The notes: generated by a model from the sequence alone, not told the origin. DNA of 64,000 bases from Epiperipatus broadwayi (GCA_028023455.1 JAQFVV010012397.1:5320237-5384236); one strand, 5' to 3'; positions 25,279-38,929 are shown, counted from the stretch's first letter. A program made the numbers and translations.

Positions 25279-26702
25279 GTTAGTTTTGATGTTTATTCTA
25301 TGTTTACTAATATTCCTGTTGAAGAAGCATTAAGTATAATAGCTCAGTACAATGATTTACCTGATTTTATTATGTCATTAGCAAAGCTTTGCCTTGAAAA
25401 TACATTTTTTGTTTATAATTCTCAAATGTTTAAACAAATTAAAGGACTATCTATGGGATCCCCACTGTCACATGTCATTGCTGATCTTTTCATGGACAAT
25501 TTTGAAAGTCAAGTATTATGTGCAGCTACTAAAAAACATTCTATTTAGTTTAGATATGTGAATGATACATTTGTTATATGGCCTCATGACATTGATTCTT
25601 TAATTTCTTTTCTTGTTTTTATAAATAATTGGCATCCAAATATTAAATTTATTATGGAAGTGGAAAATAACAGATCACTTTCTTTTCTAGATGTTTTGAT
25701 TGCAAGAAAATGTGATGAAAAATTGACAATATCAGTTTACAGAAAATCCACCCATACAAACAGATATCTTAATTTTAATTCTCATCATCATTCTGCACAA
25801 ATTTTTTCTGTAGCATAAAATCTTTTCACTAGAGCTTATAATTTGACTGAGAAAGAATATCTTTCTCAAGAAATAGAACTTATAAAAAGTATTCTGCTTT
25901 CTAATAATTATAATAAAAACATCATATGTAAGACTTTACATAACATTAATACTAAAAAGAAAAAAGAGGATATAATTGACAATTCCTCTTTTAGTAGAGT
26001 AATTTTATCTTACATTAAAGAGTTTATTGATAAAATCAGTAGAAGACTATCTTGTTTTAATACAAAGACTACTTTTTATACTGGCAAAAAAATTGTTGAT
26101 TTTTTATATAAACCTAAAGACAGAATATTTTTGGAACACCAAGGAGTTTATGAAATTCCATGTTTTCAGTGCTCAAGAAGCTATGTGGGTCACTATAATA
26201 GTTGAATAAATGTTAGAATTAAGAAACATAGAAATGCTTTTAATCAAAAAATTAGTACATCAGTTTTTACTTCTCATTTTTTAGAAATTGGTCACAAATC
26301 TGATTTTGACAATACAAAAATACTTGCAAATTTGGAACAATATGATTTATGAATTATGAGAGAGTCAATTGAAATATTAAAGAGACCTACTGGTTTAAAT
26401 AGGGCTGATGAAGCACAACATATTCCAGCTATGTGGAAATCTCTCATTTTATCTAATATTAAATTGAAATTAATAGGTGAAAAAAAACTGAGGGAAATAA
26501 ACATTTTGATAAGCCTCATATTGTGAATGCTGAACTACTTCAAGTTGAATCTCACTTCTCATCGCACACTGAGTCATGTTATTCTTTGAAATCTAATGAG
26601 ATTGTTCTTTCAAAAGTTAACCTTGATAATGGTGGTTGCTAGTCTGTCGAAATATCAGTGTTTAATGGAAAATATTACACGGTACAGTCCAAAAAGTTAT
26701 AA
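25279..26702 (+). pseudogene. PLE 1 reverse transcriptase and GIY-YIG endonuclease, broken
   Basis: Penelope-like reverse transcriptase joined to a GIY-YIG endonuclease. From 25279 the frame reads VSFDVYSMFTNIPVEEA, the RT motif with the first catalytic Asp. KGLSMGSPLSHVIADLFMDN follows near 25440. After a stop, FRYVNDTFVIW near 25549 is the catalytic Y-x-D-D box with the first Asp changed to Asn. SLSFLDVLIARK and SVYRKSTHTNRYLNF follow, then the thumb. The endonuclease begins GVYEIPCFQCSRSYVGHYNS near 26143 and is cut by a stop. In-frame stops lie near 25276 (TAG just before VSFD), 25546, 25816, 26203 and 26350, with a frameshift near 26490. The N-terminal RT part is absent because the inverted arm replaces it. 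It is dead by several independent lesions. Confidence 0.9.
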
Positions 26703-27259
26703 CTTATATATATATATATATTTAGTTGTTCAAACTACTTAATGTTTATTTTAGTGTAAATGTTTATTTTTTATACACAAGACTACAGAAAATATATCTT
26801 ACCTTAAAGAATTGCAGATATGAAAACAAATATTTGTGTATTTGTCTTTTTATTTTTATGTAGAAATTCAGAATTTGAAAAGGAGATAAAAATTATTTGA
26901 TTAATCAAAATAGGCAATTGACCATTAAGTTTATACTTTATTAAAGAAAATGGACTACACAGCTACATTGTCATTGTTATGAGTCATTATTATTTATTAT
27001 TTAATCCAAAGACAATTTATATTTCTTTGTATTTATTACTGACACATAACCCCTTGTGACCTGAACGGCCATTTTGAATTCACAGAAAAAATTACAGGAC
27101 ATACAATTTTAAATGAAATGTCTAATTTATTACAATAAATAACAAATATATATACATTTTTAGAAAGTGCAAATATGAAAGAATGTAATGAAGCTGATAA
27201 AATAGTCATTACCACAAAAAAATAATTAAAGAAAGGAGATTTTTCACATTTTATATATC
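26703..27259. other. AT-rich sequence without recognised gene
   Basis: A (TA)n run follows the PLE at 26703-26720. Nothing else is recognised. Confidence 0.5.
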
Positions 27260-27265
27260 TTTATT
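27260..27265 (-). terminator. possible poly(A) signal, minus strand
   Basis: AATAAA on the minus strand, about 165 bases downstream of the stop codon of the candidate exon at 27429-27509. AATAAA is common by chance in such AT-rich DNA. Confidence 0.25.
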
Positions 27266-27428
27266 TTTACATTGGTTCACAAACTCTCAATTTTGAAAGA
27301 TATAGCCTAAAATGACAATTTCATAGACAGCTTCATCACATTCGTCATAAAATGCAGAAAAAAATAATATATAACATGACCTACCTGAGTTACAGATTGT
27401 TGGTGTAATGTGTCAAAAGGTGACCATT

Positions 27429-27509
27429 TCAATTTCTTTTTTCTGCTTGACACTCTATGTGTTCTATTTTTGCAAGCAGTTGTTTTTCTAGGCCCTCTAT
27501 GCGGGATAT
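27429..27509 (-). other. candidate last exon, minus strand
   Basis: On the minus strand, after the acceptor-like TTCTAATAG, the frame reads ISRIEGLEKQLLAKIEHIEC, then QAEKRN and TGA: 26 codons with a heptad-like spacing of hydrophobic residues, so possibly a short coiled coil. It is in phase with the exon candidate at 28993-29118. A second frame through the same bases is also open, so the reading frame is not certain. Confidence 0.3.
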
Positions 27510-27544
27510 CTATTAGAAATGCAAGGTTTTAGTGAGGATCAAAA

Positions 27545-28925
27545 AAAAAATAACAGTAATAACTTTAGTAAATTCTAAGTTATGGTGGTAAAAAATAATG
27601 ACTATATTATTGAAAAATCAGGGGTGGGGTGAGATAAATTATGCATTATTTCATGGCAGATCATAATTGCCAAATATGCAAATAAATAATTTAAAAATTT
27701 GTTTCTAAAATAAAATGAATAACAACATAGTAAATAAAATAAAATAAATAATCAAAAGGAATTACAAGCAATTATTATATATGAGTGGGAGATGATGATG
27801 ACTGTTGATTCAGCATTGTGAGGTATTTATTTTTTTCACCTTGTTAGTTTCACAGAACAGAGTGGATAGTTTGAAGACAGTTTGCAAATTGTTGAAAATA
27901 TAAATGCATGAGCAAAATCAATTTCAAAATAACTGATGATGATGTGGAGCAACTGGTAAGGGTGAGCTAAATTATGCATTATTACATAGCAAACCATAAT
28001 AGCAAAGTATGCTATCAAATAAATAAAAAGTTATCTATAATGAAACGAATAAAAATGTAGTAAATTCTAAGTTATGCATGTAAAAAATAATTACTACATT
28101 ATTGGAATATCATGAGGGTAAGAGTGAGCTAAATTATGCATTATTACATAGCAAACCATAATAGCAAAGTATGCTATCAAATGAATAAAAAGTTATCTGC
28201 AAAGTATGCTATAAAATGAATAAAAAGTTATCTACAATGAAATGAATAAAAACGTAGTAAATTCTAAGTTATGCATGTAAAAAATAATTACTACATTATT
28301 GGAATATCATGAGGGTAAGAGTGAGCTAAATTATGCATTATTACATAGCAAACCATAATAGCAAAGTATGCTATCAAATAAATAAAAAGTTATCTATAAT
28401 GAAACGAATAAAAATGTAGTAAATTCTAAGTTATGCATGTAAAAAATAATTACTACATTATTGGAATATCATGAGGGTAAGAGTGAGCTAAATTATGCAT
28501 TATTACATAGCAAACCATAATAGCAAAGTATGCTATCAAATAAATAAAAAGTTATCTATAATGAAACGAATAAAAATGTAGTAAATTCTAAGTTATGCAT
28601 GAAAAAAATAATTACTACATTATTGGAATATCATGAGGGTAAGAGTGAGCTAAATTATGCATTATTACATAGCAAACCATAATAGCAAAGTATGCTATAA
28701 AATGAATAAAAAGTTATCTACAATGAAATGAATAAAAACGTAGTAAATTCTAAGTTATGCATGTAAAAAATAATTACTACATTATTGGAATATCATGAGG
28801 GTAAGAGTGAGTTGAATTATGCATTATTATATAGCAAACCATAATAGCAAAGTATGCTATAAAATGAATAAAAACTTATCTACAATGAAATGTATAAAAA
28901 CAGTAAATAAAATAAAATAAATAAC
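27545..28925 (+). repeat. 162-bp satellite array
   Basis: The unit begins GTGAGCTAAATTATGCATTA; unit starts are 27962, 28124, 28321, 28483, 28645 and 28807. Four of the five spacings are 162 bp. The unit starting 28124 is 197 bp because about 35 bp (CAAAGTATGCTATAAAATGA and following) are duplicated inside it. An older, diverged unit lies at about 27555-27730. An M1-like fragment separates it from the regular array. The copies are close to identical, indicating recent amplification or homogenisation. I found no hammerhead core in the unit. Confidence 0.9.
27735..27960 (+). repeat. M1-like insert between old and young satellite units
   Basis: GAGTGGGAGATGATGATGA near 27783 matches the M1 interior. 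A block of about 70 bp (TAAATAAAATAAAATAAATA, then GGAATTACAAGCAATTATTA and GTGGGAGATGATGATG) at 27730-27800 recurs at 28903-28975 on the other side of the array, so the satellite is nested between direct repeats. Confidence 0.55.
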
Positions 28926-28992
28926 CCAAAGGAATTACAAGCAATTATTATATATTAGTGGGAGATGATGATGATGAATGTTGAATACTTAC

Positions 28993-29118
28993 AGGTAATG
29001 GGGAATACGAAACCTCAAAATCAAACACATCAACAGAAAAGTTCGTTATAAACGTAATTACGTTTAGCGGCGAAAATAATTGTTTTCTCCGTATATTTTT
29101 TTTATCGGTTGATAAAAT
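28993..29118 (-). other. candidate internal coding exon, minus strand
   Basis: On the minus strand the acceptor-like TTATCTTTCTAG is followed by 42 open codons (ILSTDKKNIRRKQLFSPLNV ... SYSPLP) and then the donor GTAAGT. The exon is in phase 0 at both ends. Upstream, an ATG at 29193 gives ten codons (MRIRFFIAIF) and a possible donor GTAAAG, which would leave a 45-base intron. The protein is not recognised. The region is CpG-rich compared with everything around it, which supports a host function more than the frame itself does. Confidence 0.35.
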
Positions 29119-29345
29119 CTAGAAAGATAAAAAAAATTACAAAATTTTAATAATGTACTTTACAAAAATTGCTATAAAAAATCTAATTCTCATCGCACAG
29201 AAAAATTTTTTAGACGTACAAAAAGATAGAAAAATGGCGGAGAGAAAGAAAAAAAAAGCGTAACTGTGACATATACGGTTTGCACGCTATTGCGGTCGAA
29301 ATTGTAAACTTTTTTTAATGTGTAAACAGGCGGTTTTTGGTCTCA
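29040..29345. promoter_or_regulatory. CpG-rich patch, candidate promoter
   Basis: This 300-base segment holds well over a dozen CpGs, while the flanking kilobases hold almost none. It contains AAAATGGCGG, which matches the general form of YY1-type promoter motifs overlapping a start codon. On the plus strand ATGGCGGAGAG opens a nine-codon frame. It may drive transcription on either strand. Confidence 0.4.
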
Positions 29346-29869
29346 AAGGGATAAAAATAACTTCTATAAAGTATAACTTTTAAATCACTTATTTGCTTAT
29401 TCAAAATAATTTCATCCTGTTGAAGAATTCATTGTTATAAAAAACTAATAGAAAGTGAGATACCTATATCTTTGAAAATGAACATTCAAAGTTTTATAAT
29501 TATGGAAAACATATAAAGAGCCCAACATATATATATATACTTTATATTTTAAAACGCACAGCAAGATCTGTAAAAAACATCATCATACAAAGCAAACATA
29601 CTACATTATTGTGGAAAATAATAACATACAAAATGGAATATCCTATTGAATAGTAGTATATAGTAACATAGTAATGATTTAAGAATTCTTTCCAAAACTC
29701 AGACCATAATTTTTTTTATATTTTCTATATATACCATCTGTCTATCCCTTAATTAGTTATTTGCATGTCTACTCATTCATCTCACTATCTGATAAAATCT
29801 CTCTCTTTTTTTAAATCTGTAGATCAAAATATCTATCTACAAGTGTCTCTGTTTGTTTGCCTCAGTGCC
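29346..29869. other. AT-rich sequence without recognised gene
   Basis: Nothing recognised; a short (AT)n near 29528. Confidence 0.5.
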
Positions 29870-30585
29870 ATCTAATATCTATTTTGCTTGAACTATATTC
29901 AGCATCATTGCATTTAAATAATCTCATAGGGGTTATTATCATTAATATTCCACTGAATTTTGCATCATTGTTATTGGATGAAAAGTAGAATTTAGGTCCA
30001 CTTTTGCAAAGGGTGATGCATTTTTCACACTTTTCAATACCTCTTTCACAATGTACTGGCTATGTCCCCTTATTTAAATACTGATTTATCATTACCTTAT
30101 AATCCCAACATATTCAGATTTTACCATTACATTTTGTTATTATGATTACAGGTATAATCCAATCTGACATTTCTACTAGCATCAATATGTCCTTATTGAA
30201 CAATTCCTGAATTTTCTCCATGACATTTGTGTCTGTCTGAATGGGATTTTTATGGTTTACATACAGCTGTATGTGTATTTTTAGCTGACTCATTCTCTAC
30301 TGGGCCCATTAATATTAAACTCAATTCTTCACTAAAGAAATCTGGATATTTATTTTGAATTTCTTGTTTGAAGAAATTTTTTTTCTATACTAACTTAAAT
30401 TCTTATCATGTGGAACCATTCCCTCCTTATTATAGGATTAATTTTCCCTTTCACTATTTGCAGTGGTAATTTAATTATTTTCTAGTGATATCTAATTGGT
30501 ATTTTTATTTACCCCAGTAATTGCAACACATTCGCACTCACATCTTGAGCCTTAACTCTTCGATTTACCACAAATCTAGTTGGCT
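29870..30585 (-). pseudogene. Ty3/gypsy pol fragment (protease end to RT), broken
   Basis: Read on the minus strand from 30585: a protease C-terminal region with LPLQIVKGKINPIIRREW (matching LPL-x-V-V-x-G...LLGRDW of Ty3/gypsy proteases). Then QEIQNKYPDFFSEELSLILM (the YP-x-x-F linker before RT), VMEKIQELFNKDIL and MSDWIIPVIIITKCNGKI (matching SDWATPIV-x-V-x-K-x-DG). Then the IC-WDYKVMINQYLN stretch (RICGDYK) and KVDLNSTF (first catalytic Asp region). Stops and frameshifts interrupt all of it and nothing beyond the first RT motifs was found. No LTRs were recognised. This is an old, dead element. Confidence 0.75.
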
Positions 30586-31530
30586 GAGTGATTTAAAACT
30601 CTAAACTTTTGATTGATCAATTACAGAACCAGCAATAAAAATATATTCATCTTTTAATATTATATTCATTTTAGTTTTGTTTGTAAAAAGTATATCAATA
30701 ATTTGTCAGATTATGAAAGTGAACGAAAGTTTTTTCAAAAATAATTTTCTATGTATTCTTATAGAAATATTTTATAGTGGGAAATTTAAAAACAATGTTC
30801 CTAACCAATTAGAAAATGTTGCATATATCATCGACTTTCTTTCTCAATTTACATTATGAAATAGTAAAGAATATTTTGCTAAAATCTTACTATTTTTTAA
30901 AAATAACTATATTTTCAGCACATTCTACCAAAATACATTACGATATATAAATAAATGCCAGAAAAATACTCTAAATTATTAATTTTTGTTTGAAAATCAA
31001 ATAAAGAGCTTGGGGCAATTTAAACTGCTTGACAGTTGTGAAAATTGTTTTTAGCGATGGTTTCTTTTTCAATTTATGTCCGTGTAAACATATACAATTT
31101 TTTACGAGAATCTTACTATTTTTCTAAAATAACCATATTTTCAGTATATTTTATGAAAATAACTCATAATATGTAAGAAAAATAATAAAAAAAACATTCG
31201 AAGACATTAATTTTTGTTTTCAAAGTCAAAACAGAAGTTGGAGTGATGAAGATTAGTTTCATTTGGCAAAAATTGAAGCAGCCAATCAGAATTTACAAAG
31301 GTGTGGCTTCTCTCTTGGTTCAAATTTAGAATGCCTATATTATTAATTTTTTACTTCTAAAATAATTCAAGAAAGGTCAGCATCCTATGGTACTTTTTAA
31401 GGTTTAAAATAAGGTAAAATACATTGCAGTGATGTAAAAACTCAGGAATTATTATAGCAAGTTAAAAACATGTACGAATATATTTGAAGCAATCAATCCA
31501 AGAGTTAATGTTTTTTTTTTTCTTTTTGAA
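30586..31530 (+). mobile_element. insertion inside gypsy (repeat R4 and duplicated block)
   Basis: This stretch separates the pol part from the gag part of the antisense gypsy element and has no gypsy similarity. Its left end (30595-30790) is repeat R4, also at 9415-9605. Inside, a block starting ATCTTACTATTTTT..AAAAT is present twice, about 235 bp apart (30880-30990 and 31115-31225), diverged. The element type is unknown. The 60-codon frame at 30677-30859 is not supported. Confidence 0.55.
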
Positions 31531-31689
31531 TGTTAACATCAGCAACTTATAGTGAACTACAATCTACCTTAAACATAATCAATATTTCTGAGCCATTATT
31601 TATCTCCATTGTAATCTCTTTTCCACAAATTTGCAATTTCATTACAAATTGCTGAAAATTCTCAACTTCCATGTTTTTATTACAATGTG

Positions 31690-32545
31690 AGTATTAAATG
31701 GTTTATCTCATTTATTTTTCTGCACCTTGAGTTTTCTCTTGGCTTTTCCTGTTGCTAATTTCCTACATATACATGGTGAATGCCTCATACTTCCACATTT
31801 AAAACATGTTTTTTGCTTCCACTTATAGATCTTTCGCTCTATGATCTATTTATTCATAGTAGAAACATATGACTTTATTTTTATTTTCTTATTCATGTTT
31901 TTTCAGAATAATATATTTTTTTATCCATCTTAAAAACCTGTATATTAATATTATCTTCAGATTTAGTTTTAAAAGCATAACCCTGCTCTAAAATTAGCAC
32001 ATAAGCTATTTTTTTCTTGATAGAAATTTTATAAGTTATATCAGTCTCTGTTAACATCTGTTGTCTGGTCTCTCATTAGACATGCCCCTAATAATAGATC
32101 CATAAGTATGTCCCCAATAAACACCCTATATCCACAATCTTTTGCTAGCTCTCTCAGGGCTGAATTGTAACATTTTATTGTTTCACCTTTAAACTATTTC
32201 ATATTCCTTAAAAGTAAGTGACATATATTACAGCATGGACAAGGATCAAAATATTTGCTTAATTTTCTTATTATTTTCACATAAAATAAGTTGTATTATG
32301 GAAGAGTCATAAAACTTATTAATCATCTTCACATAAAATAAGTTGTATTATGGAAGAGTCATAAAACTTATTAATCATCTCAATAACTTTTTACAGAAAC
32401 AATAAGAGTTCTGCAAGTTTTCTCTTACTGTCACCTATTCCATTTAATGTAAAAACAAATGACTTGAGTTAAATGTAATGCCTATTTGGTGGCTTTATGC
32501 ACACTGAACTTAGCAATATAAGTTTGTCGAAATGATGACATTTTA
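31690..32545 (-). pseudogene. Ty3/gypsy gag fragment, broken
   Basis: On the minus strand from about 32540: FTLNGIGDSKRKLAELLLFL, KYFDP, then GETIKCYNSALRELAKDCGY and GDILMDLLLGACLMRD. These follow the capsid pattern of metazoan Ty3/gypsy elements (R-x-Q-x-x-GES-x-x-x-Y...LR-x-LA...L-x-D-x-x-V-x-G). Closer to pol, CFKCGSMRHSPCIC (31765-31806) is a C-x2-C-x4-H-x4-C zinc knuckle. Several stops and frameshifts are present. A 52-bp tandem duplication (32278-32381) lies within the capsid region. Confidence 0.75.
32278..32381. repeat. 52-bp tandem duplication
   Basis: CACATAAAATAAGTTGTATT through TTATTAATCATCTT occurs twice head to tail with a single difference at the last base. It lies inside the gag relic and is younger than it. 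Confidence 0.95.
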
Positions 32546-34110
<1,565 letters not shown>

Positions 34111-34111
34111 A

Positions 34112-34775
34112 TATTCAAATATAAATATATTGTCCATACTAAACTTAATGTAATTAGAAGAAACTTGAACTCAGATTTTTAAGCATATATGAAAAAGATA
34201 AATGATCTTCAATATATGTATTTTGTGATGAACCAGCACTCATCAGATGATCCAGGTTACCATCTTCCACCCATATATACACTTCATGCTCAATTTCTTT
34301 TAAGATAGTAAATCTTCAATCTTTAATGGACAAGCTTTAATCTTCTATACCCTTCAACTCTTCAGCCATTCATATTGAAAATTTTGATAATGGAAAGCTC
34401 AAAGCCATTGTTGATAGCATTATTATTGTCATACCTATGTTAACTTAAAGTCTCTCTGACCCCTCACATATAGAATTTTAATATTTCCCTTTAAATATTC
34501 ATAAGAGGGATGAACGGAATATAGGCTGAATATGTAATATTCAAATATAAGTATATTGGTTATACTAAACATAAGGTTCTATATGTGAGGAGTCAGAGTA
34601 ACTTAAAGTTGGCATGGGTATGACAATAATATTGGAATAAATAAGGGATTTGAGGGTTCCATCATCAAACTTGCAAAAATATGGATGGCTGATGAGGTGA
34701 AAGGATTGAAGCTTTTCTATTGAAGTTTGAAGATTTGCTATCTTTATAAAAATGAGTACTGATTGCATATATATA
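34112..34775. mobile_element. M1 foldback family, inverted dimer
   Basis: ATATTCAAATATAA.TATATTG and a following terminus lie at 34112-34165. From 34175 to about 34530 the M1 interior reads antisense (for example CACTCATCAGATGATC, CCTCACATATAG). From 34533 the terminus ATATTCAAATATAAGTATAT recurs, followed by the sense interior (GGTTCTATATGTGAGGAGTC ... GAGTACTGATTG) to 34775. Two M1 copies are therefore fused head to head. Confidence 0.65.
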
Positions 34776-34781
34776 TATATA

Positions 34782-36186
34782 AAATATACAAACCATTATA
34801 CAATTACAAATATCCAGTAACGCCCTTTGTTTAAAGATCTATATCTCAATAGTAGCAAACCTTAAAATGATACCACTTTAAGATTGTATGCTAAACGATG
34901 TTAAATATTGAAATACAGACCTACTCAAACACAGAGCATGAAATTTTAAATAAGCAAACGATCTTAAATTTTGCTAATAAACTAACAAGTTTTACAAAGT
35001 TATTAAAGACAAACTAAACATTAGATTTTAATCTTTAAACTCCTCCCAAACTATAAATGAAAAGAAAGTTACTGTTAACACTAACTGAAATAATTATAGA
35101 AAATATACAAACCATTATACAATTACAAATATCCAGTAACGCCCTTTGTTTAAAGATCTATATCTCAATAATAGCAAACCTTAAAATGATACCACTTTAA
35201 GATTGTATGCTAAACGATGTTAAATATTGAAATACAGACCTACTCAAACACAGAGCATGAAATTTTAAATAAGCAAACGATCTTAAATTTTGCTAATAAA
35301 CTAACAAGTTTACAAAGTTATTAAAGACAAACTAAACATTAGATTTTAATCTTTAAACTCCTCCCAAACTATAAATGAAAAGTAAGTTACTGTTAACACT
35401 AACTGAAATAATTATAGAAAATATACAAACCATTATACAATTACAAATATCCAGTAACGGAAGCGCCCTTTGTTTAAAGATCTATATCTCAATAATAGCA
35501 AACCTTAAAATGATACCACTTTAAGGTTGTATGCTAAACGATGTTAAATATTGAAATACAGACCTACTCAAACACAGAGCATGAAATTTTAAATAAGCAA
35601 ACGATCTTAAATTTTGCTAATAAACTAACAAGTTTTACAAAGTTATTAAAGACAAACTAAACATTAGATTTTAATCTTTAAACTCCTCCCAAACTATAAA
35701 TGAAAAGTAAGTTACTGTTAACACTAACTGAAATAATTATAGAAAATATACAAACCATTATACAATTACAAATATCCAGTAACGCCCTTTGTTTAAAGAT
35801 CTATATCTCAATAGTAGCAAACCTTAAAATGATACCACTTTAAGATTGTATGCTAAACGATGTTAAATATTGAAATACAGACCTACTCAAACACAGAGCA
35901 TGAAATTTTAAATAAGCAAACGATCTTAAATTTTGCTAATAAACTAACAAGTTTTACAAAGTTATTAAAGATAAACTAAACATTAGATTTTAATCTTTAA
36001 ACTCCTCCCAAACTATAAATGAAAAGTAAGTTACTGTTAACACTAACTGAAATAATTATAGAAAATATACAAACCATTATACAATTACAAATATCCAGTA
36101 ACGCCCTTTGTTTAAAGATCTATATCTCAATAGTAGCAAACCTTAAAATGATACCACTTTAAGATTGTATGCTAAACGATGTTAAA
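34782..36186 (+). repeat. 319-bp satellite array
   Basis: Unit starts (AAATATACAAACCATTATAC) are at 34782, 35101, 35419, 35744 and 36063, with spacings of 319, 318, 325 and 319. The fifth unit stops at about 36186. Units differ by few substitutions; the third has GGAAG inserted after CAGTAAC. The array starts directly after the M1 dimer. No hammerhead core or protein frame was found in the unit. Confidence 0.95.
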
Positions 36187-36879
36187 AGAAGAGGTATGTG
36201 GTAGTGCAATGATACATTTATAAGCTATATTACCTTTTAAATATATATATAATTATAAATTATAAAGATTAATATTCTTTATTTTTTTTTCACTTAAAAA
36301 AAGCTATTATTATAATTGACACTTTGATTTTTTTTTTTTTTGATTTAATCAAAACATTCATTATAAAATCATAATTAATGAATTTTTTCATTAAAATAAA
36401 AAATTAAAAAAGAATAAAGATGTTTTCTACAGTATTTATAATTTATGATTATTTACTAATAATTAAGATATAATGGAATATTATAAAATATTTTTTACAA
36501 AAAAATAATTTACAGTTTATATTTGAATAGAATATATTCAAAGTCCTGCATCTATGATGTGTATAATTAATTAAATCTCACAGTATCATTATTTAAATTA
36601 TTAAGAAAACAAAAATGATATTATTCTTATCTGATATCTAAATTCTTATAGAGGAAATTAATTTAAATACTGATAATTACAAGAGAAAATTTTATTCAAT
36701 GGGTATATATTCAATAATTATTTTAAATTGCTCAATTAATATTTTCAAATGAGGTGAATACCATCATTTTTGTTGCTTAATAATATTGTGATGCTTAGAA
36801 TATGATTAAATTATGGTATTATGTGAGATATCTATTATATATATATATATATATATATATAATAGATAAATTTATTGGA

Positions 36880-36918
<39 letters not shown>

Positions 36919-38890
36919 CCAATAAATTTATAACATTAGAAGTGGTGAAAAAAATGCTTTAGGTGTTAAAAGGCATCATTTTGCAAGTGTTTCTGGACTA
37001 CTTTAAAAAATGAAAATTAAATTTATAGTACTTAAAAATAAATAAATAATTTTGTATTATAAAGTTCTGATTACTTGTGGGTATCTACTCATGTACTAGA
37101 ATTTTCTAAAAAAAATATTTTAGGGCTAATATGAACCTGGAAGAGACAAGATTATGTTTAAGCTTAAAAGAATAGGGTCATGTGATCTATGACTCTTATT
37201 TTGAATGTTCAAGATAATTTTGGTTCTTAAAATTTGATCCAAAATCAAACTGATCTTGGTAAGTAAAATAGAATTAGATATATGTATAGATTTTATACAT
37301 CATTTTTTAAATTCAATTGCATATAAATTTAATATTTTACTGCATTTAAATATCTGTTTACTTATCTAAGTCAATATTACTAGTAGACATAATTTCAGTA
37401 GTTCAGAATTGATTATTCATTTGCTTATCTTGTCCAGTTACAAAAATCTTAATAGATTTTGTTCTGTCATTAGCCAGAATGATCTGTCATAATTACTTCC
37501 TAAATTTCTTTGAAGTGGAGATTCAAAATTTTATTGACTAGTTTAACATAATATTATCTTTGGCTTGGATAATTGTCAATTATTGTCGTATATAATTTAA
37601 TTATTATAAAATGAATTTTTATAATCGATTGATTGGAGATTTAAGTAAATGAATAATATCAGTGATTGTAAGTCAGTAAATATTCAATAGCAACCTATGG
37701 TACATTTTATATATTGTGATTGGGTACTGTAAAATATGAAATTATCTAATAGATTTGTGGAGAACAAATTCTTGTAGAGTGTAATAATTGCATATCACTA
37801 TAGTGTAGAATATAAATGAAATATTGATTTATTTAACTTTTTATTAAAGTAAATACAAAACTGAGTAAAGGTGTATTTTATTTAAACATTATAAATATTG
37901 TATAGGTTAGAAAACATTCTCAAAATGGAATTATAATTATTCAAAAAACTAGTTGATTAAACAGAATGTTATTAAATATTAAATTAAATTTGCATTACTA
38001 TAAATAATATTAGATTAGTAAAGTATGTTTGAATTCAGTTGTTTATTGATTCATATTTAGTTTTATTCAATTATCAATCAAATAGATGTCTTAAGCATTT
38101 ATCATTGTTTAGGGCAATGATATATGATTTTGATTTTATTGCAGATTACATTGGAATCATGAATAGATTTGTTGATGTCTGGGGTGATGATCTCATTTGC
38201 TTTATTTCATTTTAAATACAATCTAAATAAATTACATTTTAATAGAGATTGTTAGTATTTTATGATAGTGTAGTGGACAATTTAAATAATTATATATGGC
38301 AAATATTGTTATTGCCTAGTCTGATCAATACCTGAACTAAATAATTTTATACAAGTCCTAACAGAGTTACTATTTGTTTATGCATGTTTTTGCTCTGTGA
38401 TAAAAAAATATAAATCTTAAGGGTATTTTTTTTAATGTCAAATGTTAACTGAATAAATGTAGAGTGGTAGTGAGATAGAAAATCTATTATTACTGTGACA
38501 AAGTAACTACCCAATGGTAGCCAATGATAATCATGTACATGTGGCACTTAATACAAAATGTCAAATCAACTTTGGGGCTTTTATAAAATGTCATTCCAAA
38601 TTTAGGCTAGATCTATATTATTATGAATGATGTCTCAATTCTGAGGCAAAGTAAATTTTTTTATATTATCATTCTGCCGTATTATAATTAATAGTCCAAT
38701 ACAAAATGGTCACCAATGATAAGGTCATGTTTTATTCAAATTAGATTGATCAATTTCCCAGCATCATCATTTTTCTTATCATATATATATATATATATAT
38801 ATATTGTGTGTGTATGTGTGCATAAAAATAAAACAAGTATATATAAAAAAATAAAACAACTTTCAAATTTGTTATTGGAAAGTTCCAAGT

Positions 38891-38929
<39 letters not shown>

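Noticed and set aside
27962-28925. 162-bp satellite as a hammerhead array
   Set aside because: A GAAAC is present but no matching CTGANGA segment or GTC triplet.
27545-28925. CRISPR array
   Set aside because: Units are continuous tandem repeats without unique spacers, and the window is eukaryotic.
34782-36186. 319-bp satellite as a hammerhead (retrozyme) array
   Set aside because: I searched the unit on both strands for CTGANGA and GAAAC in hammerhead spacing and found none.
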